Part shown: piece by piece, positions 24,650-32,525 of the stretch | How the letters are laid out: every line of letters starts with the position of its first letter | Position numbering within the stretch: the first letter of the stretch is position 1 | Assembly: GCA_900547755.1 (NCBI GenBank) | Contig: URIC01000020.1 | Location: forward strand, 1-34,147 | DNA from: an uncultured Bacteroidales bacterium | Lineage (GTDB): Bacteria > Bacteroidota > Bacteroidia > Bacteroidales > Muribaculaceae | DNA length: 34,147 nucleotides | Reading direction: 5' to 3' | The notes under the pieces: model-generated | Seen by the model: only the letters and a program-made list of their open reading frames with translations | What the model was told of the DNA's origin: nothing | The model's database searches: none | Made by a program: the position numbers and the translations under genes

Positions 24650-25437
24650 TCCGCAAATTCCTCGTTAGATGGTTCTTCGTTTCCGCTGATGCTTATGTTT
24701 TCCTCGAAGTACTGCTCTTCCGGGTCGGGCTCATAGCCCTCTTCATTCACAATCTCGTATTGCTCCGAACCCTCGTTTCGGCCTGCGGCATGGGAGAGGG
24801 AGTCTGCCAGGGCAGACTTGCGTCCGTCGTACACCACGAGTACTATCTTGGCATTCAGCGGTACTTTCTGCATTTTGTTCACCGTCTTGCCGTCTGCCGT
24901 GACACGCAACACACGGTCGGTGTCGCCGAGCACATATTCAATCTTGATATTCTTGAATCCGAGTTCCTGCAGCTGGGCCTTTGCCTGCCTCATGGAAAGG
25001 CCGCGCAGAGCCGGCTGGCGTGTGTCGGTGCCGGGGTCCAGGATTACCTCTTTGGGATGAACGGAGTTTATGTAAAGATAAATCTTGCGGCCCGGTTTCA
25101 CTATTGCCCCGGCTGCGGGGAACTGGTCTACTACTACGCCGGGTTTTACATCCTCGAAATATACCGAATCCTTGATTTCAACCTTGAATCCCGCTTCATG
25201 TATCTTCTCTACCGCTGAAGTATAAGACATATTCACTACTCGCGGCACCATGTCGCTCTGTCCGTGCTTGGTGAAGAGTCCCAGGCTCAGGTATGCAATC
25301 ACTAATCCCAGCGTCGCCACAATAATTATTATAAAGATGTTGGCGATTATGGGATGACGGTTTATCAGTCCTCTGCGCGGCACAGGCTGACGTCCGTTCT
25401 CTCTCTGGCTGTAATACTCTCTGTCGTTGGAGTTCAC
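24646..25437 (-). CDS. PASTA-domain membrane protein
   Basis: The 263-residue protein has a short cytoplasmic Arg-rich N terminus, one membrane helix (about 29-53, IIANIFIIIIVATLGLVIAY), and two or three PASTA repeats outside. The first is near 62-127 (VPRVVNMSYTSAVEKIHEAG) and the second near 140-205 (LRGLSMRQAKAQLQELGFK). The tail after 225 is strongly acidic. PASTA repeats bind peptidoglycan fragments or beta-lactam-like structures in Ser/Thr kinases and penicillin-binding proteins; here no kinase or transpeptidase domain is attached. Coupling by a four-base overlap to rluD is the only operon link. The role is unknown beyond a probable envelope-sensing or structural one. Confidence 0.88.
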   Translation of the reverse strand: MNSNDREYYSQRENGRQPVPRRGLINRHPIIANIFIIIIVATLGLVIAYLSLGLFTKHGQSDMVPRVVNMSYTSAVEKIHEAGFKVEIKDSVYFEDVKPGVVVDQFPAAGAIVKPGRKIYLYINSVHPKEVILDPGTDTRQPALRGLSMRQAKAQLQELGFKNIKIEYVLGDTDRVLRVTADGKTVNKMQKVPLNAKIVLVVYDGRKSALADSLSHAAGRNEGSEQYEIVNEEGYEPDPEEQYFEENISISGNEEPSNEEFAE

Positions 25438-25610
25438 GATTGTCGGGTTTTAAATTACAAATGCAGGGTATAAGCCGATATTGGCACTGTGTTGTAAGTA
25501 TAATGCGACTTATCCCTTGCCGTTGATAAATCCTTTGGCTCCCGCTTCCGGATTTTCAAAGTGTAAAGTTAGTTAAAAATTCCGGTTTAAACATAGTTTT
25601 TCGCAAAGAT

Positions 25611-25641
25611 TTTGTCGTATCCGATTTTTTTGCTAATTTTG
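25611..25641 (+). promoter_or_regulatory. Consensus promoter of bamD operon
   Basis: TTTG (25611-25614), exactly 19 bases, then TAATTTTG (25634-25641): a full match to the Bacteroidetes -33/-7 consensus. The predicted 5' UTR is roughly 80 bases. The rest of the 25438-25725 gap shows no gene and no clear promoter for the divergent PASTA gene. Confidence 0.85.
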
Positions 25642-25725
25642 CACCTCAAAGCGCCGATGCTCAATGCCCTCATTGTGTCTTAACGTGAACAGGCTGCGCT
25701 ATGGGCGGATTATTAATCAGGATAT

Positions 25726-26544
25726 ATGACCTCCAAGTTAAATTTAATAACCTTTTGTCTGCTTCTGGCGGCATCTGTGGCTCTCTCCGGATGCAGCGAA
25801 TACTCCAAAGTGCTGAAAAGCCATGATATAAACCTCAAGTACGACTACGCCAAAAAGGCGTATGAGGAAGGCAAATATATGCAATCGGCTACTTTGCTGA
25901 ACGATATGATTACTCCCCTCAAGGGTACCGCCAGGGGAGAGGAAGCGTTGTTCTTGCTCGGTATGAGTTATTACAAGAGTAAGGACTACCTGAACTCCGG
26001 AGTCTATCTCAAGAGCTATTATAACCGATACCCCAAAGGGCTGTACACCGAGGATGCCCGCTATTATTGCGGATACGGGTACTACCTTGATTCTCCCGAC
26101 CCGCAGCTTGACCAAAGCGAGACACTGAAAGGTATCGAGGAGCTGCAGGGATTCATTGACTTTTTCCCGAAGAGTGACCGTGTGTCTTCCGCCCAGAAGG
26201 CCATGTTCGAACTTCAGGACAAACTGACTCTGAAGGAACTCCAGAACGCGGAATTATACTACAATCTCGGCACATATATGGGCAATAACTACGAGAGCTG
26301 CGTGATTGTGGCTGACAATGCCCTGCGGAATTATCCTTACACTAAATATAAAGAGGACCTTGAGTTCCTGAAGCTCAAAGCCAAATATCAGGAAGCGAAA
26401 CAGAGTGTGCCCGAAAAACAGGCCGACCGATACAGGGATGTTATTGACGAGTACTACTCCTTCATCAACAATTTTCCCTCTACCGAAAATCGTAAGGAGG
26501 CCGACGATATGTTCAAGCACGCCAACTCCCGAATAAAGGATTAA
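25726..26544 (+). CDS. bamD: Outer-membrane assembly lipoprotein BamD
   Basis: The 272-residue protein is the essential TPR lipoprotein of the BAM complex, which inserts beta-barrels into the outer membrane together with BamA. A lipoprotein signal ends at Cys23 (LLLAASVALSGCSEYSKVL). Tandem TPR-like helices follow, e.g. YDYAKKAYEEGKYMQSATLL, EEALFLLGMSYYKSKDYLNS, and a C-terminal RYRDVIDEYYSFINNFPST. Length is typical (E. coli 245). It is the first gene of a run with the omega subunit gene 54 bases downstream, and has a consensus promoter. Confidence 0.92.
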   Translation: MTSKLNLITFCLLLAASVALSGCSEYSKVLKSHDINLKYDYAKKAYEEGKYMQSATLLNDMITPLKGTARGEEALFLLGMSYYKSKDYLNSGVYLKSYYNRYPKGLYTEDARYYCGYGYYLDSPDPQLDQSETLKGIEELQGFIDFFPKSDRVSSAQKAMFELQDKLTLKELQNAELYYNLGTYMGNNYESCVIVADNALRNYPYTKYKEDLEFLKLKAKYQEAKQSVPEKQADRYRDVIDEYYSFINNFPSTENRKEADDMFKHANSRIKD

Positions 26545-26598
26545 TCCCTCTCTCCGAAAGTAAAGCAACATCAAAAGACAAAAAGACATAAAATCGCA

Positions 26599-26934
26599 AT
26601 GGACTACAAAAAGACAAAAGCTCCTGTAAACACTGTTACACGCGACATGATTGCAATGGCGAAGCCTACCGGCAACGTTTACGAGACTGTATGTATCATC
26701 GGTAAACGAGCCAATCAGATAGCAGTGGAGATGAAAAAAGACCTGGAAAAGAAACTTCAGGAATTTGCCTCTACAGACAATATGGAAGAGGTGTCTGAAA
26801 ACCGCGAGCAGATAGAAATCTCCCGCTTCTACGAGAAACTCCCCAAGCCCACGCTTATTGCCACGCAGGAGTATCTCGAGGGTGACCTCTACTTCTCGAA
26901 TCCGGCGAAGGAGAGAAACCGTCTTGACGACTGA
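26599..26934 (+). CDS. rpoZ: RNA polymerase omega subunit (Bacteroidetes type)
   Basis: The 111-residue protein is the small omega subunit that clamps the beta-prime subunit and aids RNA polymerase assembly. The family core is short and readable: TVTRDMIAMAKPTGNVYETV, then CIIGKRANQIAVEMKKDLEKKL, matching the RxxQL-like helix region of omega. The C-terminal part (KLPKPTLIATQEYLEGDLYF) is the extension seen in Bacteroidetes. It sits 54 bases after bamD and 29 bases before a small secreted protein on the same strand, so a common transcript is likely. Confidence 0.85.
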   Translation: MDYKKTKAPVNTVTRDMIAMAKPTGNVYETVCIIGKRANQIAVEMKKDLEKKLQEFASTDNMEEVSENREQIEISRFYEKLPKPTLIATQEYLEGDLYFSNPAKERNRLDD

Positions 26935-26963
26935 TTCCGTCACATTTTTAAATTTTTCCGGAT

Positions 26964-27365
26964 ATGAGAAGACTATGTTCATTTCTGATGGTGCTGGCTT
27001 TTGCCATCTTCCTGGCACCGCAGACATTCTGTTATAGTCCTGAAATGGAGGAACTGGCCAAAATGCTGAACGAGCAGATGGCAGGCGAAGACACTTCCGT
27101 TACCTACGACGGCAAAAATATCATCTTTGAAATGCCTCCTTCAGCCTTAAGCGCTGAAGAGCTGGAAGTCCTTGACTCTATAGATGACACACAGCTCCTT
27201 GCCCCCACGATGCTTGAGTCCTTTACAAACGAACTTGGACCTGAAAATACGCTTATGTTCGGGGAAATCTTCAGCCAGTTCAACACCAATCTAGTAATGA
27301 GGTTCAAAACAGGCAAGACTCCGATAGACATAACGCTGACACCGGAAATGCTGTTAGGCAAATAA
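26964..27365 (+). CDS. Small secreted protein of unknown function
   Basis: The 133-residue protein begins with a signal peptide (MRRLCSFLMVLAFAIFLAPQ, cleaved near FCYS). The mature part is acidic, about 110 residues, with no cysteine-rich or catalytic motif recognised. It contains VTYDGKNIIFEMPPSALSAEE and a C-terminal region FNTNLVMRFKTGKTPIDITL that could form beta-strands. I do not recognise the family. It starts 29 bases after the omega stop and is followed by a terminator, so it is probably the last gene of the bamD-rpoZ transcript, with a periplasmic or surface location suggested by the signal peptide. Confidence 0.7.
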   Translation: MRRLCSFLMVLAFAIFLAPQTFCYSPEMEELAKMLNEQMAGEDTSVTYDGKNIIFEMPPSALSAEELEVLDSIDDTQLLAPTMLESFTNELGPENTLMFGEIFSQFNTNLVMRFKTGKTPIDITLTPEMLLGK

Positions 27366-27370
27366 TAAAA

Positions 27371-27410
27371 AACGCAAGACGCTCGGTCATTTAGGCCGAG
27401 CGTCTTCGTT
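27371..27410 (+). terminator. Terminator of the bamD-rpoZ transcript
   Basis: An 11-bp perfect stem (27376-27386 with 27396-27406), extended by AACG/CGTT around a bulged C, has a 9-base loop. It starts six bases after the preceding stop codon and also faces the convergent acetyltransferase gene. Confidence 0.8.
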
Positions 27411-27443
27411 TCCTGCTTATTGTATTATTGAACTTACATTGCA

Positions 27444-27977
27444 TTATAAACCAATAGAATACAGCTTGTGTTCCTTCAGCCGATGGCCGTCGGCCAATGC
27501 CGGGTGCATGAATCTTCCTTCATAGCGCATGCCGATGCGCTTCATCACATTTTCTGACGGAGTGTTGGGGACTGCGGTGAAGGAGTGGAGCTTGGGACAT
27601 AGTCTTCGCTTGCGGGCATAGTCTATACATGCGGCTGCGGCTTCTGTGGCATATCCGTTATGCCAGTGTCTGTCGGATATCCGCCAACCTATTTCCCAAC
27701 CGGGCGAGAATGGCGCATCGAAACTGAAACGATGGAAACCCACATAACCGATAAACTCTCCGGTAGCCTTAATCTCAACGGCATATAGTCCGAAGCCGGT
27801 TTCTTCAAATTCCGCTTTTATGCGCTCTGCAAAAGCATTTGATTCCTCCACAGACAAGGGGGCGGGAAAATACCGCATCACATTTCCATTACTGTTCATT
27901 TCAGCAAACGTTGTCTTGTCAGAATCTTTCCATGAACGGAGAATCAGTCTTTCTGTTTCAATATATATGGTTTTCAT
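27444..27977 (-). CDS. GNAT family N-acetyltransferase (RimJ/RimL-like)
   Basis: The 177-residue protein transfers acetyl from acetyl-CoA to an unknown amine. It opens with the usual IETERLILRSWKDSD strand and has the acetyl-CoA-binding region (WEIGWRISDRHWHNGYATEA, with the Q/R-x-x-G-x-A-like turn RHWHNGYA) and a C-terminal segment NTPSENVMKRIGMRYEGRF, which is strongly RimJ/RimL-type. These enzymes acetylate ribosomal proteins, small metabolites or antibiotics; the target cannot be read here. A -7 element lies only four bases before its ATG, so the mRNA may have almost no leader. It stands alone between two terminators. Confidence 0.9.
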   Translation of the reverse strand: MKTIYIETERLILRSWKDSDKTTFAEMNSNGNVMRYFPAPLSVEESNAFAERIKAEFEETGFGLYAVEIKATGEFIGYVGFHRFSFDAPFSPGWEIGWRISDRHWHNGYATEAAAACIDYARKRRLCPKLHSFTAVPNTPSENVMKRIGMRYEGRFMHPALADGHRLKEHKLYSIGL

Positions 27978-27981
27978 TTTA

Positions 27982-28013
27982 CAAAATTACTCAAAAAACA
28001 GATAAGCGGCAAC
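27982..28013 (-). promoter_or_regulatory. Promoter immediately before the GNAT gene
   Basis: On the minus strand GTTG (28010-28013), 20 bases, then TAATTTTG (27982-27989). The -7 is perfect and the -33 has one mismatch. Only TAAA separates the -7 box from the ATG. Confidence 0.6.
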
Positions 28014-28032
28014 CCGTTATGTGAGCTGCCGC
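28006..28032 (-). terminator. Weak terminator after the T9SS cargo gene
   Basis: On the minus strand GCGGCA (28027-28032) pairs with TGCCGC (28006-28011) around a 15-base loop, followed by TTATCTGTTTTTTG. It lies about 50 bases after the stop and overlaps the -33 of the acetyltransferase promoter. Confidence 0.5.
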
Positions 28033-28081
28033 CTGTCTGCGTAATGAAAACTGAACGTTTACCTAAAATTCAAATCATCCT

Positions 28082-30484
28082 TTATTTGACTATAACTTTA
28101 AATGTCTTATGAGTTTTGCCTGCTTTGACGTCAAGCACATAGATACCTGCGCTAAGGTCTTCGACATTAATCACGTTGCTCTGACGGCAGTCGGTGAGCT
28201 TACGGCAGATACCGCCCTGCATATTGTAGAGAGTGATTGAGGTCTTGAGTGTATCGCCGTCATAGGGGAGGTCTACATGAAGCTCAGATACAACGGGGTT
28301 GGGATATACGGCGGCCTTGGCCTGGTCTACGGTCATGCGGTCGATGTCGTCTGTCTCGGGCTTGAGGTCAATCAGATAGCCGTGCGGCTGCATAGCTTCG
28401 TCATACGCATAGCCGGTGAGGAAGCGTCCGTTGGGCGACATGGCGTAGAAGCCGCAGATAGCTGTGTTATTGAGGTCGCCGCCATGCTGTGTCACATAGT
28501 TGTTGAGTTCGGTGTATCCTTGGCCGCGGAACCAAATCCATGCGCCCATGCCGCCTGTGTTACGGCCAGCCGCCATTGAGCCGTCCTCGGTCACCTCTAC
28601 TGTGGAACCGTCCACATCAAGTTCCTCGAGGCCGTTCTCCTCGCTCCATATCCATGCGTTGTCTGCTGCGTACCATGTGCCGCCGGTGCCGCCAATCCAC
28701 TTGCCGTTCTGTGACACGGCCAGGGGGTTGCCGAGACAGTTGTCCATGATGCTGTTGAAGTCATCGAAATCGACATCGTCGACTGTGGTCTCGGGGTCGC
28801 CGAACATCAGCTGTTGCTCGTAACTGCCGTCGGCCTGACGGCGCCATACCGATGCCATCCACGGGCCCAGCTTGTCCTGGAAACCGACTACTACGCTGCC
28901 GTCATAGCTGACGCGGTTGGCGCGGGTAGGTGAGCCGGGGAACATTGTGCCGAGGCTGGTCACATTGCCGTTCTCGTCCCATATAGCGGCATAGCCCATA
29001 CCCTTGTTGACCTCGGAATCAAAGATATTTGAAATACCTACCGCATAGCGAGCGTCGGGAGAGATGCCCCATGTGGAACCGCCGTTTCTGTCGTTTACAA
29101 TACCGAACAATGACATCGGTGTCCATGTGTCGGTCTCTACGTCATAGCGTGCCGGGCCGTAGCCTTCTACTGACGGTTCAAATGTCTTGCGGTAGAACAC
29201 GCCGTTGTCGGCAATCAGGTTGAATACGTTCTTGTCGAACATCACTACGGTGAAGTTGTCGCCGTCAGCGCCCTCTATTATTTCTTTCTTAAAACTCTTG
29301 CCGTTGTCCGAAGAGATGTAGAAGCGTCCGTTGTTGCCGGCAAGCGCTATCATACCGTCGGCCCACAGTACGTCGTTCCATTCATCGGCCTGGGCATCGT
29401 CGCCGTTGTCAAACGGGCTGACATCGCCGCCTTCGACTACAGCCACCTTCCAGTGTTCGCCGCCGTCGGAGGTGATGAGCACGAGCCGGTCGGCTATGGC
29501 TATGCCGTTGTCGGCATCGGCGAAAGCTATCTTACGGAATCCGATACCTTCGGCCACATAGCAGTCGGTCCATGTCTCGCAGCGGTCTGTCGACTTCTGT
29601 ATATGGCCGTTGGCGGTAACCATATAGAATGTCTCTCCCACGTGTGTGATGTATGCCGGAACGCCTGCCACGCCTGTAGAGAGTCTGAATGTGCCGAGTT
29701 TGTATTTGCTGTCCACAGAGTACCATGTGCCGAATGTGCCGTCCTCGCACTTGAAGCCTATGGCGCCGTATGAGTACTCGGCGCTCTCAGGCGCGTCGGT
29801 GCGGGCGAAATCCATAGCGGTGAACGACTTCACGACGCGGTCATCGTCCTCCGCCTGCAGTTCCACAGGTGACCATGACGGATTGCCGGTTGAGCTATAC
29901 AACTTGCCTTCGTCGGTCCCGAGCAGATAATATTGCACTGTCAGGCAGCTCATGCAGGTCACAGCACCCTGCGCGCGGTTTTTCGGAAAATTAAGGTCAT
30001 AGGATGCCGTCCACGACTGGCCGTTGTTCACCGACTTGAGGGTATAGGAACGTGTCACGCCTTCCTCGTCGCCGTATCCTGATAGAAACAGATTGAAATC
30101 GTTGCCTCTCTTGTATGAGGTGTACTTGAAGGGGAAATCGCCATATACAAAACGCTCCCATGTGGTGGGCGCCTCTATGTTCTCATTCCAGTTGGAACCG
30201 ATGACCGTCTTGCCGTCGGCCGAAATACGTGCCGGACCTGCCGCGCCATCATCGCCGGCCGACATACCGCCTATGACTCTCGGCTGCTCGCTGCCAAGCG
30301 GATTCCACATGATAAACGGTGTGTCCTTGCCGTAGCCGCCGACCACGGTACCGTTGTTGGATACGCTTGTGGGATTGAGAGTGAACTCGGTCACGTAATA
30401 ATTTACCCGGGTTGCGTCCTGAGCGGTTGCCCCGGCGGCCACCAACATGGCCGAAATGGCTGTCATTAGTTGTCCTTTTCTCAT
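28082..30484 (-). CDS. T9SS-exported Asp-box beta-propeller-like protein
   Basis: The 800-residue protein has a signal peptide (MRKGQLMTAISAMLVAAGAT, cut near AQDA) and, from about 726 to the end, a type A C-terminal sorting domain of the type IX secretion system (VYPNPVVSELHVDLP ... AGIYVLDVKAGKTHKTFKVIVK). It is therefore expected to be secreted across the outer membrane and anchored or released. Between these are four Asp-box-like motifs: SVNNGQSW (151-158), STDRCETW (298-305), TSDGGEHW (338-345) and SSDNGKSF (391-398), as in sialidase/BNR and photosystem-assembly-type propellers. Later repeats such as ISPDARYAVGI, VSYDGSVVVGF and MSPNGRFLTGY look like HAF-type repeats. No sialidase arginine triad or FRIP motif was recognised, so an enzyme call is not supported. 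The likely regulator is the next gene upstream. Confidence 0.85.
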   Translation of the reverse strand: MRKGQLMTAISAMLVAAGATAQDATRVNYYVTEFTLNPTSVSNNGTVVGGYGKDTPFIMWNPLGSEQPRVIGGMSAGDDGAAGPARISADGKTVIGSNWNENIEAPTTWERFVYGDFPFKYTSYKRGNDFNLFLSGYGDEEGVTRSYTLKSVNNGQSWTASYDLNFPKNRAQGAVTCMSCLTVQYYLLGTDEGKLYSSTGNPSWSPVELQAEDDDRVVKSFTAMDFARTDAPESAEYSYGAIGFKCEDGTFGTWYSVDSKYKLGTFRLSTGVAGVPAYITHVGETFYMVTANGHIQKSTDRCETWTDCYVAEGIGFRKIAFADADNGIAIADRLVLITSDGGEHWKVAVVEGGDVSPFDNGDDAQADEWNDVLWADGMIALAGNNGRFYISSDNGKSFKKEIIEGADGDNFTVVMFDKNVFNLIADNGVFYRKTFEPSVEGYGPARYDVETDTWTPMSLFGIVNDRNGGSTWGISPDARYAVGISNIFDSEVNKGMGYAAIWDENGNVTSLGTMFPGSPTRANRVSYDGSVVVGFQDKLGPWMASVWRRQADGSYEQQLMFGDPETTVDDVDFDDFNSIMDNCLGNPLAVSQNGKWIGGTGGTWYAADNAWIWSEENGLEELDVDGSTVEVTEDGSMAAGRNTGGMGAWIWFRGQGYTELNNYVTQHGGDLNNTAICGFYAMSPNGRFLTGYAYDEAMQPHGYLIDLKPETDDIDRMTVDQAKAAVYPNPVVSELHVDLPYDGDTLKTSITLYNMQGGICRKLTDCRQSNVINVEDLSAGIYVLDVKAGKTHKTFKVIVK

Positions 30485-30572
30485 AGGTACTTGGATAAAT
30501 TAGGTTGTTAGTGATTTCGGTTGAAAAAATCTGTTCCAGTGGAAGACCTCCCGTGCCGGAGATTTTCGACTG

Positions 30573-30604
30573 CAAATTTATATACCGTTCACACAATCTG
30601 CAAA
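30573..30604 (-). promoter_or_regulatory. Consensus promoter of the T9SS cargo gene
   Basis: On the minus strand TTTG (30601-30604), 20 bases, TAAATTTG (30573-30580): full match to the Bacteroidetes consensus. The leader is about 85-90 bases. A 20-bp near-palindrome lies just upstream of the -33 box. Confidence 0.8.
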
Positions 30605-30613
30605 TCCAAGTGC

Positions 30614-30633
30614 TCATGATTCATGAATCGTGA
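30614..30633. promoter_or_regulatory. Near-perfect 20-bp palindrome upstream of the T9SS cargo promoter
   Basis: TCATGATTCATGAATCGTGA is palindromic at 18 of 20 positions (one mismatched pair). It begins nine bases upstream of the -33 TTTG and ends 13 bases from the stop of the AraC-type regulator gene, fitting an activator or repressor site. Confidence 0.45.
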
Positions 30634-30645
30634 TGTTTTCGCGGT

Positions 30646-32436
30646 TTAATTTCCCTGTTTTGAGAGTTTTGCCTGCTTTTTACGGGTCAGTTTCTGATAT
30701 ACAGAGGGTGTCATGCCGGTCATTCTTTTGAACACGGCGGAGAACGTTCCGTATGATTTGAACCCCACGCTGTCGCCGATTCCGTTGATGGAATAGTGTC
30801 CGTAGCCGGCCGTGTCCGCCAGTCGCTCGCAGGCCAGATTTATCCGGTACTCGTTGACAAAGGTGCTGAAGTTTTTCTTGAACACGTCGTTGATGACCTG
30901 CGACACGTATTTGTTGTTTGAATCCACCTCCGCGGCCAGATTGTTGAGCGAGAAGTCGGTGGAGCAGAAGGGCCTGACGTTCTCCATGACCTCCGTGACA
31001 GCCCTGGCCAGTCTGTCCCTCTGGCTTGAGGAGAGTCCCGACCGCTTATATTTGGAGTCTGCGCAGTCCGCGTCGGTATCGGACTCCGCCAAAGGCGGCA
31101 TGTCGGCAGGCAGCTCTGTCACACCCTCTCCTCCGCCGCTATCGGTTTGCCCGGACAATTGCAGAATCCGCTCGTGCAACGCCTCGTTCTCACGGCTAAC
31201 AGCCATATACCGGTCAGTGTAGTCGCGGTGGTCCGAGAGCATACGTTGGTGTATGTCGTAAAGATTGCGGTAGTTGTCGGCAAGTTTCTTCTTCTGTCTG
31301 TAAAAATAATAGAGCAGCAGCACCGCCAATATCACAGCCCCGACCACACCCCACAGAACCATACGCTGGCGGCTGATAAGCATGGCGTCACGGGCCTGTC
31401 TCTCGTTCAGCTTGATTATTTCGCGCTCGGTCTTCTCCATTTCATACAGAAACTGCTGGTTTTTGGCCATATCGAACTGCCGCTGGTTATAGATTGAGTC
31501 CTTCAGCTCAAGATAACGGTCCTTGAGTTCGGCCGCCTTCTTACGGTCTCCGAGCATGTCATACAGCGAATACAGCATCTTGATGGTCTCGGCATACTGA
31601 TACAAAATGCCGTTGGCCTGCGCCACTTCCTTGCACCGCGACAGATAGAATATGGCAGAGTCTGTACGCTCCATCGAGTTATATATACGTCCGAGTTCCC
31701 CGTATGCCGAACAGGTGTATCGAGCGTTGAGTCCCTTACTCTTCGAATAGTCCGTAAGATTCTTGAAATGCTCTATTGATTCACGCAGCTTTCCCTCGTG
31801 CTTGAGTATCAATGCCAACGTGTAATTATCCATAAAGATACTCTCGTCACTCACCTTATGTTTTGAAGACCTGGCCTGTTCATAATATCTGCGGGCCGAC
31901 TTGACATCGTTCAGATTGATACTGACGCCTACAAGATTCTGCAACAGTTTGTAAGCGAGTTCTTTGTCACCGGTCCTCTGTGCCTCTTTCAGTCCGGACA
32001 AATACAGGCCCTGTCCTTTCTCATAGTCCTGGAACACATTGTAGACATTGCCCATATTGTTATACAGGTCTGCGAGATACGGATGTTTGTCAGATGATTC
32101 GCTGAGCTTTAGGCCTGACACATAATACCTCAGCGCATTCGAGTAATTGCCTTTACCGTAGTGTATGTTGCCGGCACGCATCTCGGCCTTGACATGATTG
32201 CTAAGCTCATCGTCCGAGATACCATCTGTAGGACGCTGCGCCACAAGCATATACAAGACCAACGCCTCATTCTCGCGGCCCTGTTCGGCAAGATACAACG
32301 AATCGGCAAGGGCAATGACACGGTCTGAGGACCATTTTGCACATTTCTGCAACAAACGGTTATATTGGTTTAACTCGCCGTACGCCGACAGACCTGTCAG
32401 CAAGAGAGTCAAAATCAGCGTTGTGAATTTACACAT
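30646..32436 (-). CDS. Membrane-spanning TPR / AraC-family regulator
   Basis: The 596-residue protein has a signal-anchor or signal peptide at 1-20 (CKFTTLILTLLLTGLSAYGE), TPR-like helices to about 310 (e.g. YGKGNYSNALRYYVSGLKLS, YNNMGNVYNVFQDYEKGQGL), a membrane helix at 359-379 (MVLWGVVGAVILAVLLLYYF), a coiled-coil-like cytoplasmic linker, and an AraC-type DNA-binding domain at about 480-585 (FSLNNLAAEVDSNNKYVSQV, GIGDSVGFKSYGTFSAVFKR). The TPR part thus faces the periplasm and the DNA-binding part the cytosol. There is no histidine kinase or receiver domain, so signalling across the membrane must be direct. Such TPR-TM-AraC proteins are known in Bacteroidales; targets are usually unknown. 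It lies directly upstream of the exported propeller gene, same strand, gap 161 bases. Confidence 0.88.
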   Translation of the reverse strand: MCKFTTLILTLLLTGLSAYGELNQYNRLLQKCAKWSSDRVIALADSLYLAEQGRENEALVLYMLVAQRPTDGISDDELSNHVKAEMRAGNIHYGKGNYSNALRYYVSGLKLSESSDKHPYLADLYNNMGNVYNVFQDYEKGQGLYLSGLKEAQRTGDKELAYKLLQNLVGVSINLNDVKSARRYYEQARSSKHKVSDESIFMDNYTLALILKHEGKLRESIEHFKNLTDYSKSKGLNARYTCSAYGELGRIYNSMERTDSAIFYLSRCKEVAQANGILYQYAETIKMLYSLYDMLGDRKKAAELKDRYLELKDSIYNQRQFDMAKNQQFLYEMEKTEREIIKLNERQARDAMLISRQRMVLWGVVGAVILAVLLLYYFYRQKKKLADNYRNLYDIHQRMLSDHRDYTDRYMAVSRENEALHERILQLSGQTDSGGGEGVTELPADMPPLAESDTDADCADSKYKRSGLSSSQRDRLARAVTEVMENVRPFCSTDFSLNNLAAEVDSNNKYVSQVINDVFKKNFSTFVNEYRINLACERLADTAGYGHYSINGIGDSVGFKSYGTFSAVFKRMTGMTPSVYQKLTRKKQAKLSKQGN

Positions 32437-32459
32437 AATCTGTTTTTATACTGCCTGTG

Positions 32460-32490
32460 CAAAGATACAAAAAACAATTGTTTCTGCAAA
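32460..32490 (-). promoter_or_regulatory. Consensus promoter of the regulator gene
   Basis: On the minus strand TTTG (32487-32490), exactly 19 bases, TATCTTTG (32460-32467). A 12-bp perfect palindrome AAACAATTGTTT (32472-32483) sits in the spacer, as an autorepressor operator might. The start codon is 23 bases downstream of the -7 box. Confidence 0.8.
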
Positions 32491-32525
32491 ATAGTAAAAA
32501 ACAGATTAGTTCATCGGCATATGGC

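Noticed and set aside
25481..25497. TTGGCACTGTGTTGTA, a second sigma-54-like string, upstream of bamD
   Set aside because: The GG-to-G spacing is 9 rather than the required 10 bases, and a perfect primary-sigma promoter lies nearer to bamD.
28082..30484. Sialidase identity for the Asp-box protein
   Set aside because: Four Asp-box-like motifs are present, but I could not recognise the FRIP motif or the arginine triad, and Asp boxes occur in many non-enzymatic propellers.
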